From NCBI RefSeq assembly GCF_900115555.1, contig NZ_FOWX01000015.1, forward strand, positions 1-64,000: DNA of 64,000 nt, in the 5' to 3' direction. Below, one piece after another: positions 58,860 to 64,000 of the stretch. The position numbers were made by a program, and so were the translations under genes. Position 1 is the stretch's first letter. Every line of letters starts with the position of its first letter. Under the pieces are notes generated by a model. The model was not told the origin of the DNA. It did not search any database and saw only the letters and a list, made by a program, of their open reading frames with translations. Source of the DNA: Pseudomonas borbori (GTDB taxonomy: Bacteria > Pseudomonadota > Gammaproteobacteria > Pseudomonadales > Pseudomonadaceae).

Positions 58860-60047
58860 ATGGCAACGGTAGACCGCTGGCTATTGCCAGATGGCATCGA
58901 AGAAGTACTGCCGCCGGAAGCGGCGCGCATTGAAGTCGCGCGCCGTCAGGTGCTGGATCTGTTCCAGCGCTGGGGCTATGAATTCGTGGTGACGCCGCAT
59001 ATCGAATATCTGGAGTCGCTGCTTACCGGAGCGGGTCGGGATCTGGATCTGCGCACCTTCAAGGTGACCGACCCGTTGTCGGGCCGGCAGATGGGCTTTC
59101 GTGCCGATATCACGCCGCAAGTGGCGCGGATCGATGCACATACACTGCGCCGCGAAGGGCCGAGCCGGCTGTGTTATGCCGGCAGTGTGGTGCATGCCCA
59201 GCCGCGCGCGCTGACCACCTCGCGCAGCCCGATCCAGTTGGGCGCCGAGTTGTATGGCGATGCCAGTCCGGCCAGCGATGTGGAGGTCATCAGCCTGCTG
59301 GTGGACACCCTGGAGCTGGCGCAGGTCCCCGACATCCACATGGATCTCGGTCATGTCGGTATCTACCGTGGCCTGGCGCGTGCCGCCGGCTTGTCCGGCG
59401 AGGTCGAGCAGCAACTGTTCGATGCGATGCAGCGCAAGGCCATGGATGAGATTGTGCTGCTGACCGAGGCCTTACCGGCTGCGCTGTGCACGATGCTGCG
59501 CGCCCTGGCCGAGCTCTGTGGTGGTCGTGAAGTGCTGGACCTGGCGCAGGCTTGCCTGGTCGAGGCGCCGGACGATGTGCATGCTGCGCTGGATGACTTG
59601 CTGGCGATTGCCGATGCGCTGAGCCTGCGTTACCCGGAGTTGCCGTTGTACTTCGATCTGGGCGAGTTGCGCGGTTATCGCTATCACACCGGCGTGGTAT
59701 TCGCGGCCTTCGTGCCGGGTGTCGGCCAGTCGATAGCCCAGGGCGGTCGCTATGACGATATAGGTGCGGACTTCGGTCGGGCGCGTCCGGCGACGGGGTT
59801 CTCCACCGATCTGAAAACCCTGGTCAGTCTCGGTCAGATGCCGCTCGGTGAGCTACCGGCGGGCATCTGGGCGCCTGATCATCATGACCTGTACCTGTGG
59901 CGTGCCGTGCAGCGCCTGCGCAGTGAAGGCGAGCGTGTGGTGCAGGCTTTGCCTGGGCAGGCTTTGGCTGACGCGCATGAGGTGGGCTGTGATCGACAAT
60001 TATTGCTGTGTGACGGCCGTTGGCAGGTGATGCCGCTGGCTTCCTGA
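58860..60047 (+). CDS. hisZ: ATP phosphoribosyltransferase regulatory subunit HisZ
   Basis: This 395-residue HisRS paralogue activates the short form of ATP phosphoribosyltransferase (HisG) in the first step of histidine synthesis. Class II core motifs are [21 protein letters not shown] and [16 protein letters not shown], while it lacks the C-terminal anticodon domain of HisRS, as expected for HisZ. The start ATG 58860 lies 6 bp after GAGGGG. It precedes purA by 147 bp. Confidence 0.95.
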   Translation: MATVDRWLLPDGIEEVLPPEAARIEVARRQVLDLFQRWGYEFVVTPHIEYLESLLTGAGRDLDLRTFKVTDPLSGRQMGFRADITPQVARIDAHTLRREGPSRLCYAGSVVHAQPRALTTSRSPIQLGAELYGDASPASDVEVISLLVDTLELAQVPDIHMDLGHVGIYRGLARAAGLSGEVEQQLFDAMQRKAMDEIVLLTEALPAALCTMLRALAELCGGREVLDLAQACLVEAPDDVHAALDDLLAIADALSLRYPELPLYFDLGELRGYRYHTGVVFAAFVPGVGQSIAQGGRYDDIGADFGRARPATGFSTDLKTLVSLGQMPLGELPAGIWAPDHHDLYLWRAVQRLRSEGERVVQALPGQALADAHEVGCDRQLLLCDGRWQVMPLAS

Positions 60048-60101
60048 TCTGGGGTTCAGGTCGGTCGGGCGCTGGTTGCATACCTGATTGGGTCGGCCTG
60101 A

Positions 60102-61490
<1,389 letters not shown>

Positions 61491-61509
61491 GAGCTTGTGA
61501 GCGGTACAG

Positions 61510-61544
61510 CAAAGGGTCGCCATGGGCGGCCCTTTGTTGTTTTA
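61510..61544 (+). terminator. purA terminator
   Basis: CAAAGGGTCGCC (61510-61521) and GGCGGCCCTTTG (61525-61536) form a 12-bp stem with one G-T wobble and a three-base loop, followed by TTGTTTTAT. It lies 19 bp after the purA stop. Confidence 0.88.
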
Positions 61545-61573
61545 TGGTGGTGGCTTCAGCTTTGGATTCTGCG

Positions 61574-61581
61574 GCCGATCA
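61574..61581 (+). promoter_or_regulatory. Possible sigma-28 -10 box of the chemoreceptor gene
   Basis: GCCGATCA matches the FliA -10 consensus GCCGATAA at seven of eight positions, 38 bp ahead of the chemoreceptor start. The -35 side (TTCA 15 bp upstream) is weak, so this is a suggestion only. Confidence 0.3.
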
Positions 61582-61619
61582 CTGGTTATAAGCTGGCCCG
61601 ATTTGAAAGGAGTGGAACC

Positions 61620-63554
61620 TTGTCCGCCATGTTCGCATTGCTGCACAGCCGTTTGTTGCGTCCGGTATTCATTGCCCTGGGCGTGGCCATGCTGGTGCAG
61701 GTATTCCTGGCCGTATGGTTGACCCGCACCACTGTGGGTGACCTGGTCGCCGACCTGACGACGCGCCTGGAAGGCGATAGCCAGCGTCTGGGTGGCGAGT
61801 TGGGCGCTGCCGAGCGTGAGGTGGTGCAGAGCTTGACCGCCTTGTCGGCCAATACCCGTGAAAGCCTGGGGGTGGCGTTGTCCGGGCGGCTCCAGGCCGA
61901 GCAGGAGCAGTTGCGCGGCGTACTCGAGGAGAATCTCAAGCAGTCGGGCGGCGCCATGGCGCAGTTGCTGGCTGGTGTCGCGCCCAAGGCGATCTGGGAT
62001 GGCGACGTGCCGGCGCTGACTGCGTTCACGCGCATCGCTCAGCGCGATCCCGCGGTGCTGTTCGCCGTCTATTACGACGCGCAGGGACAGCGCCTGACCC
62101 GCAATTTCAACCGCAGCGATGCGCGGGTTCGGGCTCTGGTCGCGGCGGGGCAGGGCGATACTCCGCTGGACAAGCTGGTCGAGGCGGCCTCGCGCGATCC
62201 GCAGGTGTATATGGTCGAAGTAGCTATTAGTCCCATGGGGGCGCAGATCGGCAAGGTCCAGTTGGGCTTGTCCAGGGCGGCTGTGGAGCAGGAGTTGCAA
62301 GCGCTTGATCAGCGTTTTTCCGCGCTGGTGGACAGCGCCGGCGAGTTGGTGGACGTCAGTCTGGCCAGCGCTGCGGGTGAAAGCACTCAGGCGCTGCAGC
62401 GGCGCCTGACTGAGGCGCAGCAGGCGGCCGAGGGGATGGCGCAGGGTAGCCTGAGCTCGGTGCGGGCTGCTGCCGAGAGCTTGCGCTGGCGTATCGCTGT
62501 CGGGCTCTTGGTGGTCGGTTTGCTGACGTTGCTGGCGGTGGCGCTGGTCCTCGGTTGGCGGGTGTTGAGTCGCCTGCGATTGCTGATCGCGGCCCTGCAG
62601 GACTTGGCGCAGGGCGAGGGCGACCTGACCCGGCGAGTCGAGTTGGACAGTCGTGACGAGGTGGGTGAGATGGCGGCCGCGGTCAATCGCTTTGTCGCCA
62701 GGTTGCAGCCCATCGTGCGCGAGGCGGGCGAGGTGGCGGTACTCACCGGACGCGAAATCGACGGTCTGGCGTCACGCAGTGCGGCGGCCGAGGCTGCCGC
62801 CGGGCGTCAGCGCGACGAGGTGGCGGGTAGCCTGCAGGCCTTGGCGCAGATGGCGGGTGAGGCGCAGGCGGAAAGCCAGGCGATGCAGGAGGCGTTGCGC
62901 CGGGTGGCGGCGATTCGGCAGGCGACTCAGGATAATGCGGCGATTGCGGCGCGGGTCGGTGGGGCGATGGAGACTCTGGTGCTGCGGGTCGGCGACGGAG
63001 CGGCAGTGATCGAGCGCCTGGCCAGGCAGAGCGAGCAGATCGAAGTGGTGCTGACGGTGATCCATGGTATCGCCGAGCAGACCAATCTGCTGGCCTTGAA
63101 TGCCGCCATCGAGGCGGCGCGCGCTGGGGAGAGCGGTCGCGGTTTTGCCGTGGTCGCCGACGAGGTGCGTGCCCTGGCGAGCAAGACCCAGCAGTCGACC
63201 GGCGATATTCAGGCGCATATCGGTGCCTTGCAAAAAGGCGCGCGTGAGGCGGTTGGCGCAATCGGGCAGGCCGGCCAGCAGGCGGATCAGGGGCTGGCTG
63301 CGCTGCTGGAAAGCGCCAAGGTGCAGCAGTCGGTGCAGGCGGCGGTGGAGGAGGTGCATGGCGCCATCAATGCGGCGACTCAGGCAGCGGCGCATCAGGC
63401 GCAAGGTGCCGATGCGGTGCGTGGACGGGTCGAGGTGATTCATGCCGAGGCTCAGCGGGCGGCCGAGGCGGTGGCCGCCACGGCCGACAGCGGGCGGGTG
63501 CTGGATGGTCTGGCCAGGCAACTGAAGGCCAGTCTGGGGCAGTTCCGCGTCTAG
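61620..63554 (+). CDS. Methyl-accepting chemotaxis protein
   Basis: This 644-residue chemoreceptor has two transmembrane helices (about residues 13-32 and about 297-318), a periplasmic ligand-binding domain of about 260 residues, and a HAMP domain. The HAMP domain ends around [20 protein letters not shown], and a signalling domain follows with the canonical hairpin tip [20 protein letters not shown] followed by [15 protein letters not shown]. The ligand-binding domain contains two helices and a region [20 protein letters not shown] that may form an sCache-like fold, so the ligand is unknown. The start is TTG 61620, 7 bp after AAAGGAG; the ATG at 61629 is too far from it. The gene has no CheB/CheR pentapeptide at its C-terminus. 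Confidence 0.93.
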   Translation: MSAMFALLHSRLLRPVFIALGVAMLVQVFLAVWLTRTTVGDLVADLTTRLEGDSQRLGGELGAAEREVVQSLTALSANTRESLGVALSGRLQAEQEQLRGVLEENLKQSGGAMAQLLAGVAPKAIWDGDVPALTAFTRIAQRDPAVLFAVYYDAQGQRLTRNFNRSDARVRALVAAGQGDTPLDKLVEAASRDPQVYMVEVAISPMGAQIGKVQLGLSRAAVEQELQALDQRFSALVDSAGELVDVSLASAAGESTQALQRRLTEAQQAAEGMAQGSLSSVRAAAESLRWRIAVGLLVVGLLTLLAVALVLGWRVLSRLRLLIAALQDLAQGEGDLTRRVELDSRDEVGEMAAAVNRFVARLQPIVREAGEVAVLTGREIDGLASRSAAAEAAAGRQRDEVAGSLQALAQMAGEAQAESQAMQEALRRVAAIRQATQDNAAIAARVGGAMETLVLRVGDGAAVIERLARQSEQIEVVLTVIHGIAEQTNLLALNAAIEAARAGESGRGFAVVADEVRALASKTQQSTGDIQAHIGALQKGAREAVGAIGQAGQQADQGLAALLESAKVQQSVQAAVEEVHGAINAATQAAAHQAQGADAVRGRVEVIHAEAQRAAEAVAATADSGRVLDGLARQLKASLGQFRV

Positions 63555-63669
63555 TTGGGGATTCTGGATTACGTTTTTGTCGGTTGGGTTGCGCAGTCTG
63601 CAACTGCAAGACCCAGCCTGCAATTAGCAGTCGGGCGGGGCTAGTATGCCGTGCTAAATCGCAGGCAAG

Positions 63670-63698
63670 AAAAAACCGAGCGCTTGGCTCGGTTTTTT
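63670..63698. terminator. Bidirectional terminator between the chemoreceptor gene and tRNA-Leu
   Basis: ACCGAGC (63675-63681) pairs with GCTCGGT (63687-63693) around a GCTTG loop, with A-tract before and T-tract after. It terminates the tRNA transcript on the minus strand, and on the plus strand the chemoreceptor message. Confidence 0.92.
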
Positions 63699-63702
63699 GA
63701 AT

Positions 63703-63789
63703 TGGTGCCCAGGAGAAGACTCGAACTTCCACGACCGTAAGGTCACCAGCACCTGAAGCTGGCGTGTCTACCAATTTCACCACCTGGGC
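63703..63789 (-). tRNA. tRNA-Leu (anticodon CAG)
   Basis: The minus strand from 63789 to 63703 folds as a class II tRNA with a long variable arm. The acceptor stem GCCCAGG pairs with CCTGGGC, followed by ACCA; CCA is genome-encoded. The anticodon stem CCAGC/GCTGG encloses TTCAGGT with the CAG anticodon, reading CUG, the major Leu codon here. The T loop reads GTTCGAGTC. It is 87 nt with CCA. The D loop AAATTGGTAGAC has the conserved GG. It is transcribed from its own promoter at 63862-63890. Confidence 0.97.
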
Positions 63790-63861
63790 TTGATTGCAAT
63801 GATCGCTCATTTGCTATCAACTACAACTTGGTTAACTTCGTTTCCCGTCGTTGTGGCGCGC

Positions 63862-63890
63862 ATAATACGGATCGAGTTTTTACTTGTAAA
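63862..63890 (-). promoter_or_regulatory. Sigma-70 promoter of tRNA-Leu
   Basis: On the minus strand TTTACA (63890-63885), a 17-bp spacer and TATTAT (63867-63862) form a strong sigma-70 promoter, and the next bases GCGCGCC are a GC-rich discriminator typical of stringently controlled stable-RNA genes. Transcription would begin about 65 bp upstream of the tRNA. The remaining sequence to the end of the window (63891-64000) shows no gene or clear signal. Confidence 0.85.
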
Positions 63891-64000
63891 CCCCCGTGAT
63901 CAAAAAATTTTATTCTGTGTGCTGGGCTGACCCGGATAGTGGTTTCGCGCTTCAATAGGCACATGGCAAACCGAATTTAAATAGAAAAGGTGAACTCTCT

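Noticed and set aside
63703..63789. tRNA-Leu considered as a phage or island attachment site
   Set aside because: No integrase gene and no second copy of the tRNA 3' end is visible inside the window; the right side is too short to judge.

Overview
The window is a 64 kb stretch of a high-GC gammaproteobacterial chromosome, almost certainly Pseudomonas sensu stricto. Gene content and order match, as I recall it, the Pseudomonas aeruginosa PAO1 region from PA4999 (waaL) down to PA4938 (purA), and typical Pseudomonas neighbours occur together (fimX beside serB, RhdA-type rhodanese, nudF/cpdA/parE/parC, amiB-mutL-miaA-hfq-hflX-hflKC-hisZ-purA). Nearly all of it is core genome; the clearly variable part is the first 9 kb.

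Region 1 (1-9 kb) is a lipopolysaccharide locus. On the minus strand waaL (O-antigen ligase), a WaaP-like sugar kinase and three genes for a dTDP-3-acetamido-3,6-dideoxyhexose (fdtA/fdtC/fdtB or the qdt equivalents) form a tightly packed operon. Its next gene has been cut off by an IS21-family element whose istB end opens the window. Divergently, msbA is followed by a 173-bp palindromic MITE-like element, hldE and a hexapeptide acyltransferase. A broken, diverged copy of the hldE 3' end lies beyond the acyltransferase, which suggests that an hldE-acyltransferase cassette replaced or displaced an older hldE.

Region 2 (9-19 kb) holds a three-gene oxidoreductase operon of unknown purpose, an SMR efflux gene with a divergent LysR regulator, waaA (Kdo transferase), tolC and a TPP-riboswitch-controlled thiC. 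Region 3 (19-32 kb) is nudF-DUF1249-cpdA-yqiA-parE-(phytase-like)-(retropepsin-like)-parC, followed by a four-gene MCE/Mla-type lipid transport operon. Region 4 (32-45 kb) carries a YtjB/AhpA-like membrane protein divergent from serB, fimX and its PilZ-like neighbour (type IV pilus, c-di-GMP), psd, rhdA, an HDOD protein and the motAB stator genes with a plausible sigma-28 promoter. Region 5 (45-50 kb) has rsgA, a membrane-anchored methyltransferase, orn, queG and nnrDE. Region 6 (50-64 kb) is the tsaE-amiB-mutL-miaA-hfq-hflX-hflK-hflC run, then yjeT-like/hisZ/purA, a chemoreceptor gene and a tRNA-Leu(CAG) with its own promoter at the right edge.

No CRISPR array, toxin-antitoxin pair, prophage or recognisable new defence system was found. 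The best leads for something undescribed are the rebuilt hldE locus, the oxidoreductase trio, the two exported or membrane proteins wedged between parE and parC, and the membrane-bound methyltransferase. Long open frames antisense to core genes were judged to be GC-driven shadows. References to PAO1 locus order are from memory, not from a search.
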